The notes beneath the pieces were generated by a model. It was not told where the DNA came from and did not search any database. It was given only the letters and a program-made list of their open reading frames with translations. A stretch of 37,581 nt of DNA from Pseudomonadota bacterium (GTDB taxonomy: Bacteria; Myxococcota_A; Polyangia; Haliangiales; Haliangiaceae). Positions 28,117-37,353 of the stretch are shown piece by piece. A program made the position numbers and the translations under genes. The stretch is taken from assembly GCA_023428295.1 (NCBI GenBank), contig JAEYYV010000436.1, forward strand, positions 1-37,581, read 5' to 3'. The first letter of the stretch is position 1, and every line of letters starts with the position of its first letter.

Positions 28117-30084
28117 ATGCGTGCCCGTCACCACCTGGCGTCGGTATTGTTGTTGGCTCTCGTCGCGTGCGAGAGCGGTCCGTCCAAGCTCGACGCGGTC
28201 ATGAACGATCCAAAAGCGTCGTCGAGCGCGGGCGCCGATCCGTGGTCGACGAGCGCCGCGACGCTCTCGCTCGGTCGTGATAGCGACGACGACGATGGGC
28301 TCGGCGGCTTCGACATCAAGGGCACGCTGACCAAGCTCGCGGAAGCGATCGAGAAGCCAGGCCCGTACGAGGCACCGGACAAGTCGAAGGACTTCGATCT
28401 CGCCAAGCCGCACTGGGGCGTGATGAGCGTCAGCGGCGGCTTCGTCGAGCGACAAGCGTATTCGTGGCGCGGCGGCACCGGCACCGAGCTGCGCAAGGCG
28501 ATCGACATGCTCCGCGCGTTCGCCAAGAACGACAAGCTGAGCGGTCTCCTGCTCCAGGTCGGCGATCTATCGATCAGCTTGCCCGACGTGATGGAGCTCC
28601 GCGCCGCGATGCACGACTTCCGCGACGCGGGCAAGAAGCTCGCGTGTCACACGATGGATGCATCGAACGCGACGTACCTCGTGCTGTCGGCGTGCGACAC
28701 GATCGGCCTCGCGCCGCTCGGTACGATCGCGGTGACGGGACCGGCGGCGATGCCGATCCACGTGAAGCCGCTCCTCGACAAGCTCGGCGTGACCGCGGAC
28801 TTCTTGCACGTCGGCGCGTACAAGGGCGCTGCCGAGCCGCTGACGCGGGAGGCGCCCTCGGAGGAGATGAAGGAGACGCTCGGCGCGATCCTCGATCGCC
28901 ACTACGACACGATGGTCAAGGTGATCGCCGAGGAGCGCAAGCTCGACCCCGCGGGCGTGAAGGCGCTGATCGATAGGGCGCTGTTCCCGTCACCGGCGGC
29001 GAAGACGGCGAAGCTCGTCGACGAGGTGTCGTCGTGGGAGGAGTTCCGCGCGAAGGTGGTCACCGGTCCGTGGGCCAAGCTCGACGACGAGGGTAAGCCG
29101 CAAGGCGACGCGGCCAAGGATCAGCTCGGCTCGATGCTGAAGATCATGCGCTTCATCGGCGCGGTGCCGCCGGAGAAGCCGCTCGGCAGTCACGTGGCGG
29201 TGGTCTACGCGATCGGTGACATCGTCGACGGAGGCGGTGATGGCGTGCTCGGCGCGCGCCAGCAGATCGCCGGCGCGACGCTCGTGGCAGCGCTGCGCGC
29301 GATCGCGGCGGACGACACCGTCAAGTCGGTCGTGCTGCGCATCGACAGCGGTGGTGGCAGCGCGCAGGCGAGCGAGCTGATCTGGCAAGCGGTCGACGAG
29401 CTCAAGGCCAAGAAGCCCGTGATCGTGTCGATGTCCGACGTCGCAGCGAGCGGCGGTTACTACATCGCGGCGGGCGCCACCAAGATCTTCGCGCAGGAAG
29501 ACACGCTGACCGGATCGATCGGCGTCGTCGGCGGGAAGATCGCACCGGGTGGAGCGCTCGCGAAGCTCGGCGTCAACACGTTCCCGCTCGGCCGCGGAAA
29601 GCGCGCCACGATGATGGCCAGCCTGAACCCGTGGAACCAGGAGGAGAAGGACGTCATCCAGAAGTCGATGGAGGAGGTCTACGAGGTGTTCACGGGTCGC
29701 GTCGCGCAAGGTCGCGGCGCTAAGGTGAAGGACGTGAAGGCGATCGCGCAGGGCCGCGTGTGGACCGGTGCGAAGGCAAAGGAGCTCGGTCTCGTCGACG
29801 AGATCGGCGGACTCGACGCCGCGCTCGCGGAAGCGCGCACGCTCGGCAAGGTCGACGACAGCGCCGGCATCGAGGTCTATCCGCCGATGCCCACGCTGCG
29901 TGACTTTCTCGTGAGCTTCGGCGGCGTGAGCACGGGCTTTGGTATGGAGACCGACGCCGCGCTGGCCGGCATCGAGAAGCTTCACCCGCAGCTCGGCGCC
30001 GAGACGCGTCGCTTGCTGGAGCTCGCGCTGTCGTTCCAACAGACGCGCATTCAAGCGATCGCGCTGTTGCCGGTGATCCGGTGA
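28117..30084 (+). CDS. sppA: Signal peptide peptidase SppA, lipoprotein form
   Basis: Double-domain (67K-type) S49 peptidase, 655 aa. The Ser/Lys dyad is present: Lys236 in VGAYKGAAEP of the first domain and Ser445 in VAASGGYYIA of the second; GGGSAQASE (412-420) is the nearby glycine motif. Length is close to the E. coli enzyme (618 aa). The N-terminus is MRARHHLASVLLLALVACES, a lipobox LVAC with Cys18, rather than the usual membrane anchor, so a lipid-anchored periplasmic peptidase is predicted. ATG 28117 is chosen for this signal; a TATGAC box lies 9 nt upstream. It overlaps the esterase gene in GTGA and probably shares its mRNA. Confidence 0.9.
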   Translation: MRARHHLASVLLLALVACESGPSKLDAVMNDPKASSSAGADPWSTSAATLSLGRDSDDDDGLGGFDIKGTLTKLAEAIEKPGPYEAPDKSKDFDLAKPHWGVMSVSGGFVERQAYSWRGGTGTELRKAIDMLRAFAKNDKLSGLLLQVGDLSISLPDVMELRAAMHDFRDAGKKLACHTMDASNATYLVLSACDTIGLAPLGTIAVTGPAAMPIHVKPLLDKLGVTADFLHVGAYKGAAEPLTREAPSEEMKETLGAILDRHYDTMVKVIAEERKLDPAGVKALIDRALFPSPAAKTAKLVDEVSSWEEFRAKVVTGPWAKLDDEGKPQGDAAKDQLGSMLKIMRFIGAVPPEKPLGSHVAVVYAIGDIVDGGGDGVLGARQQIAGATLVAALRAIAADDTVKSVVLRIDSGGGSAQASELIWQAVDELKAKKPVIVSMSDVAASGGYYIAAGATKIFAQEDTLTGSIGVVGGKIAPGGALAKLGVNTFPLGRGKRATMMASLNPWNQEEKDVIQKSMEEVYEVFTGRVAQGRGAKVKDVKAIAQGRVWTGAKAKELGLVDEIGGLDAALAEARTLGKVDDSAGIEVYPPMPTLRDFLVSFGGVSTGFGMETDAALAGIEKLHPQLGAETRRLLELALSFQQTRIQAIALLPVIR

Positions 30085-31091
30085 GAGCGCTCCTCTTCGC
30101 GGCGGTGTTCGCGGCGTGCTCGAGCGCGCCATCGAGCACGCCCGCCGTGACAGAGGCAACGCCGCCCGTCACGATCGCGGCGAAGGGCGAGGTCGTGCAC
30201 ACCTCGTTCGACAGCAAGGCGCTCGGCGTGACCAAAGACGTCGTCGTCTACCTGCCCGCGGGCTACGCGGCGCAGCCGGACACGCGGTGGCCGGTGTTCT
30301 ACTACCTGCACGGGCTCACCGGCGACGAGCGAAACTGGAGCGGCGGGCTGAACCTCGACGAGACCGCCGATGCGATGAACCTCGGCGCCATCGTCGTGAT
30401 GCCCGACGGTGACGACGGCTTCTACACGGACTCCGTGACGCCGCGCGACTACGACGCGTGCATGGCCGACGGCACGGGGCTCTTCGTGCCGAGCGCACCG
30501 AAGAGGTCGACCTGCGTTCGCACGCCGAACTACGAGCAGTACATCGTGAACGATCTGATCTCGTGGGTCGATGCGACGTACCGAACGATCCCCGAGAAGA
30601 AGGCGCGCGCGATCGCCGGTCTCTCGATGGGCGGCTTCGGCGCGCTCAAGCTCGCGCTCCGCCATCCCGATCTCTTCGCGGCGACTGCGAGTCACTCCGG
30701 CGTCGACGCCCTGCTCTACCAGGGCCCCGATCCGTACGTCGCCGGCAAGGTGGTCCTCGCCGAGGATCTGACGAAGGCGCCCAAGGATCCGTTCACGCAG
30801 TGGCTCGTCGGGATCTTCGGCCCCGACCTCGCGAACTGGCGCGCGAACGATCCGGCATCGCTCGTCGAGAAGCTCGAGCCGGGCACGCTCGCGATCTATC
30901 TCGACTGCGGCACCGAGGACGGGTTCCGTCTGCACAACGGCGCGCAGTACCTGCACGACCTGCTCCTCGCGAAGGAGATCGATCACGCGTGGTATCTCGG
31001 CCCGGGCAAGCACGACGGTGCCTTCTGGCGCGAGCGCGTCCCGCATAGCCTCGCGTTCCTCGCGATGCACACCGGCGCGTCGACGAACTAG
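30081..31091 (+). CDS. Alpha/beta-hydrolase esterase, predicted lipoprotein
   Basis: 336 aa of the esterase D / Est1-like group. Oxyanion region FYYLHGLTGDE, nucleophile Ser182 in GLSMGG, acid Asp280 in DCGTEDGF, and His311 in GKHDGAFW give a complete triad. The N-terminus MRALLFAAVFAACSS is a short lipoprotein signal with Cys13 (lipobox FAAC, somewhat weak), so exported and probably lipidated. Two Cys in the cap region may pair. Relatives act on S-formylglutathione, acetylated sugars or feruloyl esters; the substrate here is unknown. GTG start overlaps sppA by 4 bp; the stop shares CTAG with the convergent FHA gene. Confidence 0.87.
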   Translation: MRALLFAAVFAACSSAPSSTPAVTEATPPVTIAAKGEVVHTSFDSKALGVTKDVVVYLPAGYAAQPDTRWPVFYYLHGLTGDERNWSGGLNLDETADAMNLGAIVVMPDGDDGFYTDSVTPRDYDACMADGTGLFVPSAPKRSTCVRTPNYEQYIVNDLISWVDATYRTIPEKKARAIAGLSMGGFGALKLALRHPDLFAATASHSGVDALLYQGPDPYVAGKVVLAEDLTKAPKDPFTQWLVGIFGPDLANWRANDPASLVEKLEPGTLAIYLDCGTEDGFRLHNGAQYLHDLLLAKEIDHAWYLGPGKHDGAFWRERVPHSLAFLAMHTGASTN

Positions 31092-34000
31092 TTCATCCCG
31101 ATCACGGCCTGGAGCGCGCGAACGGCGCCGCGGGCGCGCTCGATGTGCTCTTGCGCGCTGCTGAGCGTGTCGGTGATCGCCGTGATCTCGGGCGTAGGCT
31201 CGAGGTCCATCGCGGTGTCGCTCGCGGCGCGCATGTCGCTGCGCAACGACTCGACGGCCTCCTCGATCACACCGACCTGCTCGGCGACGGCGATCGGCAG
31301 CTGGTTGCCCGTGCGAGTCGACTCGGCGTCGCTGTCGTCGTCCACGCGATCGATCGCCGCGCGGACGCGCGCCTCGGCATCCTCGAGTTGTGCGCGAAGC
31401 TCGCCCTCGGTGCGCTGCAGCCGCCTGACCTGATCCGCGAGCTCTTTGGACTCCGCGAGCACCTGCTCGTACGCGGCGAGATCCTTGGGCGACGGCATCG
31501 CGCGATTCGTGGTGTCATCGTCGTCGCCTCGTGCGTCCTTGATCTCGAGCTCGAGGCGATCGCGCTCGAGCGTCATCTGCGTCAGCTTGGAGCGCGCTTC
31601 CTTCAGGTCGCGCTGGAGCTGCGCGATCTCCCGCTCGGTCTCGGCGGCGAACGAGCGAACATTCTCGGCCGCGTCGACTTCCTTCTGCAACGCGGCCACC
31701 ATGCCCTGCAACGCCGCGAGCTTGGACTCCGCGTTCGCCGCGCGTTGCTCGGCGTTGATCGCGCGTTGCTCCGCCAGCTCCAGGTTGCCGCCGGACTGCG
31801 ACGCGGCGCGGCCGAGCTCGGCGAGCTGACTGCGCGATGCTTCCACCTCGTCCATCGCGTCGGCGAGCCGCTCCTCGGCGGAGCGCAAGCGCTGCTCGGT
31901 GTCGTGCAAGCGAGCCTCGGCATCGCGCACGCGCTCCTCCGCCATCCGCGTGCGCTGCTCCGCACCCTCGACCGTCGCGAGCCGGTGCAGCGCTTCGTCG
32001 AGCTGCATCTGCGCCGTGTTCGCGCGGATCGACTCCATCTCGAGCTCGTCACGGAGGCGCGACGTCTCGGCGTGCATGAGGCTCGTGCGATCCTCGGCGG
32101 AGCGCACGCCCGCTTCGAGCTGAGCGTGTGCATCGCGCAGCGCCTGCTCCGCGACCGCGCGTGCATCGAGGGCAGCGCGCAGCTGCGTCTCGAGCTCCAA
32201 CGCGCGCGCTTCGAGCGCCGCGATGTGCTGATCCGCGCCTTGCTTCATCACGTTCGCGTTGGCGACGAGCTTCTCTAGCTCGAGGACACGCGCGCGCGCT
32301 TCCTCGAGCGAGGCGGACATCGCGGTCTCGCTGACGGCCATGCCGCTCTCGAGATCCGTGACGCGATCCTGCAGCGTGTCGATCTGCACCTGCGCTTCGG
32401 CCAGCTTCGCTTCGGCTTCCTGCTTCTCGCGCTGAAGCCCCGGCAACGCGGCCTTGGCTTCTGCGAGCTCGCGCTCGAGCCCCGTCTTGCGATCGACGAG
32501 CGAGAGCAACCCCGAGCGCTCTGCCGCGAGCTCGCGCTGTGTGGCCTCGAGCTTGCTGCCGAGATCCTTCTTCACGGCTTCGAGTTGCGCGTTGAGATCC
32601 TTCTGGGTCGACGCGAGCTTCTCGCCGAGCTCCTTCTTGATCTCGCTGGCCTTCGCCGTCAGCTCCTTCTCGACCTCCGCCGTCTTCGCGACAGCGTCGG
32701 CGGCCTTCTGCTCGGCATCCGCGATCAGCTTGTTGCTCTCGCCCATGCGCGCCTCCGCATCCGCGGCGCGCTTGATCGCATCCGCGAGATCGCGCTGTTG
32801 GCCCTTCGCCCGCGTGTCCGTATCGGCGGCTCGACGAAGTGCTTCGGCGACGTCCTTGGCCATGCCCTTGGCCATCGTGTCCGCGGCGCTCGATCGCTGC
32901 TCGGCATCGGCGGCCCGTCGCTCTGCTTCGGCGACACGCGCGTCGGCCGTGGCTGCCTTCTCGAGTGCTTCGTCGCGCGCTTTGGTCGCGGCGGCGATCG
33001 CATCCTCGGCGGCGCCGAGCGCCTCGAGCTTCTGCGACATCTCCTTCAGCTTGGCTTCTGCTTCGGTGACCTTCGCGTGAGACGCCGCGACGTCATCCTT
33101 GGCAGCGTTCGCGATGCCGATCGCGGCCTTTGCTGCTTCCTGCGCTGCGGCAAGCTCCTTCTCGAGCGTCGCCACCTTCTCGCGCCGCTGCTCCAGCTGC
33201 GCGCTCAGCTCGTCGACCTCTGTCTTCAGCGCCGCCGCGCGCGACTCCGCGGCTTGCAGCGGTGCAGCGCCGGCTCCGACGCTCGTCTCGAGCTGCGCGA
33301 CGCGCTCGAGCGCCTTCGCGACATCGTGCTCCGCGCTCTTCACGCGCTCTTCCGCGTCCGCGATCTTCTGCTCCATCTGCGCCGCGCGCGTCTCGGCCTT
33401 GGCCGCCGCCGCGTTGGCACCCGACAGATTTCGCTCGGCCCCTTGCGCGCGGATCTGCGCTGCACCGAGCTCCTTCTCGAGCTTCTCGACCTTTGCGGTC
33501 AGCGTGACGACCTGATCGTTGGCCGCTTGCGTGGCCGCGTTCGCCGCCGCCGCGGGTGCTGCCGCCGCCGCGCGAAGCTCCTCGACCTCGCGCTCGAGGC
33601 GCGTGATCACGAGGTCCGCTTCGGCGAGCTTCTCGGCCGCCGCCATGCCCGCCGACGTCTCGGCGACCATGCCCTTCTCGCGCGCCTTTGCCACCTCGAG
33701 CTTGGCCGCCTCGAGCTCCTGCGCCGACTGCTTCTTCAGCAGCACGAGCTGATCGCGCAGCTCCTGCGCCTCGCGCGTCACCTCTGCGTGCGCGTGCTCC
33801 ACGATCGACTTCGCCGACTCCGCCGCCTCGAGCTTGCGCTTGATGTCCGCGAGCTCCTCGTCGAGATCGATGTCGGCATCGGCGGTCGACGCACCCGACG
33901 ACCACTCCGCACGCTCCTTCTCGAGCACCGCGATGCGATCACGAAGCTCCTCCAGCTCGCCCGGCACCGGCGTCGGGACGTCATCGTCGATGGGCCGCAG

Positions 34001-34582
34001 GTTCCGCAGCGCCTCGACCTCCTTGTGCATCCCCTCGAGCGCGCGCTCGAGCACGGCGACCTTGGCCTCGGACTCCGCGTGAAGACGCGCGAGCTCTCCG
34101 TCGAACGCCTTCGCGTCGCTGGCAGGCGGCAGCGCGTCGCTCGATTGCTTCATCGTCGCGATCTGCTGGTGCAGCTCGCCGACGCGCTGGGCGAATGCGT
34201 CGCGCTCTTCCTCGACGGTCGCGCGCGTCTTGCGCTCGAGATCGAGCCATGTCGCGAGCGTGCCGTGCAGCCCCATCGGCGGCGGCAATGTCCCGCTCGC
34301 CGGCAACAGGCGAATCATCAGGCTGCCGATCAGGATGATCTCGCCGGTCGGCACGGGTGCGCGCTGCACCTTGTTCGGCCCGACGAAGATTCCGTTCGAG
34401 CTGCCGAGATCCTCGACCCACAACGCGCCCTGGTCGACGAAGAAGCGCGCGTGGTGTCGCGACACGCGCGGATCGTTCGAACGAATCGTGCAATTCGGAT
34501 CGCGACCTACCGTGACCGGGTCAGGACCCAGCGCAAACGACCGATCGACGCCATCCACATCAGAGTAGACAAGAGTCGCCAT
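31088..34582 (-). CDS. FHA-domain giant coiled-coil protein
   Basis: 1164 aa. Residues about 1-95 are an FHA domain that reads phospho-threonine: GRD (26-28), SRHH (41-44), LGSSNGIFVG (59 on), all key residues kept. Nearly all of 115-1060 is predicted coiled coil, made of Ala/Glu/Lys-rich heptads with frequent ADAE, AEQRA and SAEER repeats. A short C-terminal section (TDTLSSAQEHIERARGAVRAL) may be separately folded. No TM segment or enzyme domain. The kinase encoded 12 kb away, or others, could supply phospho-targets. The architecture suits a filamentous scaffold or long spacer such as cell-pole or division proteins, but this is inference. ATG start; TAGCTT lies 13 nt before it. Confidence 0.85.
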   Translation of the reverse strand: MATLVYSDVDGVDRSFALGPDPVTVGRDPNCTIRSNDPRVSRHHARFFVDQGALWVEDLGSSNGIFVGPNKVQRAPVPTGEIILIGSLMIRLLPASGTLPPPMGLHGTLATWLDLERKTRATVEEERDAFAQRVGELHQQIATMKQSSDALPPASDAKAFDGELARLHAESEAKVAVLERALEGMHKEVEALRNLRPIDDDVPTPVPGELEELRDRIAVLEKERAEWSSGASTADADIDLDEELADIKRKLEAAESAKSIVEHAHAEVTREAQELRDQLVLLKKQSAQELEAAKLEVAKAREKGMVAETSAGMAAAEKLAEADLVITRLEREVEELRAAAAAPAAAANAATQAANDQVVTLTAKVEKLEKELGAAQIRAQGAERNLSGANAAAAKAETRAAQMEQKIADAEERVKSAEHDVAKALERVAQLETSVGAGAAPLQAAESRAAALKTEVDELSAQLEQRREKVATLEKELAAAQEAAKAAIGIANAAKDDVAASHAKVTEAEAKLKEMSQKLEALGAAEDAIAAATKARDEALEKAATADARVAEAERRAADAEQRSSAADTMAKGMAKDVAEALRRAADTDTRAKGQQRDLADAIKRAADAEARMGESNKLIADAEQKAADAVAKTAEVEKELTAKASEIKKELGEKLASTQKDLNAQLEAVKKDLGSKLEATQRELAAERSGLLSLVDRKTGLERELAEAKAALPGLQREKQEAEAKLAEAQVQIDTLQDRVTDLESGMAVSETAMSASLEEARARVLELEKLVANANVMKQGADQHIAALEARALELETQLRAALDARAVAEQALRDAHAQLEAGVRSAEDRTSLMHAETSRLRDELEMESIRANTAQMQLDEALHRLATVEGAEQRTRMAEERVRDAEARLHDTEQRLRSAEERLADAMDEVEASRSQLAELGRAASQSGGNLELAEQRAINAEQRAANAESKLAALQGMVAALQKEVDAAENVRSFAAETEREIAQLQRDLKEARSKLTQMTLERDRLELEIKDARGDDDDTTNRAMPSPKDLAAYEQVLAESKELADQVRRLQRTEGELRAQLEDAEARVRAAIDRVDDDSDAESTRTGNQLPIAVAEQVGVIEEAVESLRSDMRAASDTAMDLEPTPEITAITDTLSSAQEHIERARGAVRALQAVIGMN

Positions 34583-34601
34583 TCCCGACCGCGCGAAGCT
34601 A

Positions 34602-35882
34602 TCACGATCGCGGACTTAGAACGTCGATCAGGGCCTCCGCAGTCGCGAGGGCCCGATCGGTATCGTCATCGAGCAGGAGGACGTGGCCCATCTTGCGCCC
34701 CGGCGCTGGACCATCCTTGCCGTAGAGGTGCAGGCGCGCCTCGGGCCGAGCGAGGACGTGCTCCCACGCGGGTGGACCAGCCGACCAGAGATCGCCCGTC
34801 AGATTGACCATCACCGCCCCCGACATCGAGCGCGGATCGCCGAGCGGGAGTCCACAGATCGCGCGGACATGCTGCTCGAACTGCGAGGTGGAACACGCGC
34901 CATACGTGTAATGGCCCGAGTTGTGAGTGCGCGGTGCGATCTCGTTCACGAGCAAGCGCCCGTCGGCCAGCTCGAACATCTCGACCGCCATCACCCCGAC
35001 GTGGTCCAGCGCCGTCGCCACGTCGCACGCGATCCGGGTCGCGGCGGCGGCGAGCTCCGGCGTCACCGGCGCCGGAGCGCGCGTGGTGTGAAGGATGTGC
35101 TTGCGATGCACGTTCTCGGCGATCGGATAGATCGCGGTCTGCCCCGTGACGGAGCGCGCGAGCACCACGCTGATCTCGCGCACGAAGCTCACGACCTCCT
35201 CGACGACGCACGGCTCGTTGCCCGTCGTCGGCGTGAAGCCATCGTCGAGGCGTGGGTTCGCGGGCGACTTGGGACGGAGGCGCGCGAGCAAGGCAGGCGC
35301 ATCGGCCCCCGGATCCACGCGCATCTGGCCTTTGCCGTCGTAGCCCGCGCGCCGGACCTTGAGGATCGCGGGGCGACCGACCTTGGCGAGCGCAGCGTCG
35401 AGATCCGCCGGGCCGTCGACCTGCGCCCACGCGGCCTGCGGCATCCCGATCCGATCGAGGAACTGCTTCTGGACGAGGCGATCCTGGATGGTGCGCAGCA
35501 CGTCGGCGCCGGGACGCACGGGCGCGATCTTCGTGATCTCGTCGAGGACCTCGGCGGGCACGTGCTCCGTGTCGAGCGTGATCACGTCGACCTGTCGCGC
35601 GAGGTGCGTAGCCGAGGCGACATCGTCGAGCGCACCGACGACGAAGCCATCGCTGACCTGCGCTGTCGGACAGCGCGAGCTCGGATCGAGCACCACCGTG
35701 CGATAGCCCATCTTGCGTGCCTCGACCGCCATCATGCGGCCGAGCTGACCGCCGCCGAGGATCCCGATCGTGGAGCCGACGCCGAACACGGTCCTGCTTC
35801 GATCGCGAATGTAGCCGCTGTCGCGACTGGTCCGGTCCCTCGTCCGGTCCGTCGTCCGGTCCCTCGTCCCGCCCGTCGTCAC
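34602..35882 (-). CDS. purK: 5-(carboxyamino)imidazole ribonucleotide synthase
   Basis: ATP-grasp ligase that carboxylates AIR to N5-CAIR in purine synthesis. 426 aa. Seen: GILGGGQLGRMMAVEARKMGY, DPSSRCP, the ATP-grasp part RPAILKVRRAGYDGKGQ, VVEEVVSFVREISV, and MAVEMFELADGRLLVNEIAPRTHNSGH. The first about 31 residues are an Arg/Asp/Thr-rich leader made by a 12-bp tandem repeat. A GTG at 35789 just before GSTIGILGGG is an alternative start giving a normal PurK length. The GTG at 35882 is listed because it overlaps the purE stop (GTGA). Order purE then purK then the next step is normal. Confidence 0.92.
   Translation of the reverse strand: MTTGGTRDRTTDRTRDRTSRDSGYIRDRSRTVFGVGSTIGILGGGQLGRMMAVEARKMGYRTVVLDPSSRCPTAQVSDGFVVGALDDVASATHLARQVDVITLDTEHVPAEVLDEITKIAPVRPGADVLRTIQDRLVQKQFLDRIGMPQAAWAQVDGPADLDAALAKVGRPAILKVRRAGYDGKGQMRVDPGADAPALLARLRPKSPANPRLDDGFTPTTGNEPCVVEEVVSFVREISVVLARSVTGQTAIYPIAENVHRKHILHTTRAPAPVTPELAAAATRIACDVATALDHVGVMAVEMFELADGRLLVNEIAPRTHNSGHYTYGACSTSQFEQHVRAICGLPLGDPRSMSGAVMVNLTGDLWSAGPPAWEHVLARPEARLHLYGKDGPAPGRKMGHVLLLDDDTDRALATAEALIDVLSPRS
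35831..35878 (-). repeat. Four 12-bp tandem repeats at the purK start
   Basis: Plus-strand units TCCGGTCCCTCG, TCCGGTCCGTCG, TCCGGTCCCTCG and TCCCGCCCGTCG at 35831, 35843, 35855 and 35867. On the minus strand they encode the RDRT/TDRT leader of PurK or, if translation begins at 35789, part of an untranslated spacer between purE and purK. Confidence 0.75.
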
Positions 35883-36364
35883 GGGAGCTTCTCGGCGAGC
35901 ACCTTCTCGGTCTGCGCCTTCCGATACTCGTCGAGCTTGTCGGCCACCACGGGATCGTGGAGCGCGATGATCGACGCGGCGAGGAGGCCCGCGTTCACCG
36001 CACCTGCTTCGCCGATCGCCAGCGTTCCGACGGGGATGCCGCGCGGCATCTGGACGATCGAGAGCAGGGAGTCCATGCCGCTCAGCGCCTTGCTCTGCAC
36101 GGGCACTCCGAGCACGGGCAAGCGCGTCTTCGCGGCGGTCATGCCCGGCAAGTGCGCTGCACCGCCCGCACCGGCGATGATCACCCAGATGCCTCGGCCC
36201 TCCGCGTTCTCCGCGTAGTCGAACAGCAAGTCGGGCGTGCGATGCGCGCTGACGATCTTGGTCTCGTGCGGGACGCTCAAGTGCGAGAGGACGTCGGCCG
36301 CGTGGCGCATCGTCTCCCAGTCGGAGTGGCTGCCCATGATGATGCCGACGCGAGGTGTAGTCAT
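35879..36364 (-). CDS. purE: N5-carboxyaminoimidazole ribonucleotide mutase
   Basis: Moves the carboxylate of N5-CAIR to C4 (class I PurE), partner of PurK. 161 aa, the usual size. GIIMGSHSDWETM (substrate phosphate loop), SAHRTPDLL, IIAGAGGAAHLPGMTAAKT, GVPVQSKALSGMDSLLSIVQMP and VGTLAIGEAGAVNAGLLA are all present, so active. Overlaps the synthase upstream by ATGA and purK by GTGA, so translation is coupled along the operon. Confidence 0.96.
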   Translation of the reverse strand: MTTPRVGIIMGSHSDWETMRHAADVLSHLSVPHETKIVSAHRTPDLLFDYAENAEGRGIWVIIAGAGGAAHLPGMTAAKTRLPVLGVPVQSKALSGMDSLLSIVQMPRGIPVGTLAIGEAGAVNAGLLAASIIALHDPVVADKLDEYRKAQTEKVLAEKLP

Positions 36365-37345
36365 GGCTTGTCTCGGGGGCCGGCCGCGCGAAGCAACCGA
36401 TCGCCGACAGCTTCGCCCAGCCCCGCCGCCGGTGGCAACGCGGCGATCACGACATCGACGCCGCTCGCGTCGAGATCTCGCAGCGCCGCGTACAGCTCCC
36501 GCGCCATTCCCGCGGCATCGTCGGGAAGTGCGCGTTGTTCGGTGTGCGCGATCGCCTCACTCGGCCACAGCGCGAACGCCGCAGCGGGGGCGAGCACCGC
36601 GACTCGCGGCGCGCTTTCGGTGTTCGCACGAACGCTCGTGATCGCGGTGGGCACCTCGACGATGCTGACCGCGTACACGCGCGCGCGCGGCGCGTAGTGA
36701 CTCGCGAGCGTGCCCGGCGCGGTGGGCGCGTGCGCGTCGGCGCTCTGGAGCGGACCGGTCACGCGCTCGATCTCTTCGCGCGCCAAGCCACCGGGACGCA
36801 GGAGCACCGCAGGACCACGCGACAGATCGACGATCGTCGACTCGACGCCGACATCGCACGCGCCACCGTCGAGGACGTAGTCGACATCGGCGCCCAGATC
36901 GCTCGCGACGTGATCCGCGGTCGTCGGGCTCACCGCACCAAAGCGATTCGCGCTCGGTGCCGCGACGCCACCGCCAAAGGCGCGCAGGAGCGCGAGCGCC
37001 ATCGGATGGGCGGGGACGCGAAGGCCCACCGTGTCGGCGCCGCCCGTCGTCGCGCTCGCGACGCTCGGACCTCGTCGGAGGATCAGCGTCAGCGGGCCGG
37101 GCCAGAACCAACGCGCGAGCTGCGTCGCTGCCTCGGGAACCTCGCGCGCCCAGCCATCGAGCGAAGGCTCCGCGAGGTGAACGATCAAGGGATGCGCGCG
37201 CGGCCTGCCTTTGACCGTGAAGATCTTCGCGACGGCGCTGTCCGACGCCGCGTCCGCGCCGAGGCCATACACGGTCTCCGTCGGAAACGCGACGAGACCT
37301 CCGCGGCGGAGGATCTCGGCGGCACGCTCGATGTCTGTCCCGCGA

Positions 37346-37353
<8 letters not shown>
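36361..37353 (-). CDS. sua5: L-threonylcarbamoyladenylate synthase (Sua5/YrdC)
   Basis: Makes threonylcarbamoyl-AMP for t6A37 of ANN-decoding tRNAs. 330 aa from the GTG at 37353: YrdC domain (FPTETVYGLGADA at 23 on, VKGRPRAHPL, AAPSANRFGAVSPT, DGGACDVGVESTIVDL) and the C-terminal Sua5 domain after the APGTLASHYAPRA linker. A GGAG site 6 nt upstream and an 8-bp overlap with the preceding gene support this start. Earlier ATGs (37473 on) would add a peptide such as MATMATMATM that is only an out-of-frame reading of a 9-bp repeat coding GDD in the upstream gene. Coupled to purE by ATGA. Confidence 0.92.

Noticed and set aside
31145..34807. Long plus-strand frames opposite the FHA/coiled-coil gene
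   Set aside because: Heptad repeats in a GC-rich gene make antisense frames open; they contain no recognisable domain.
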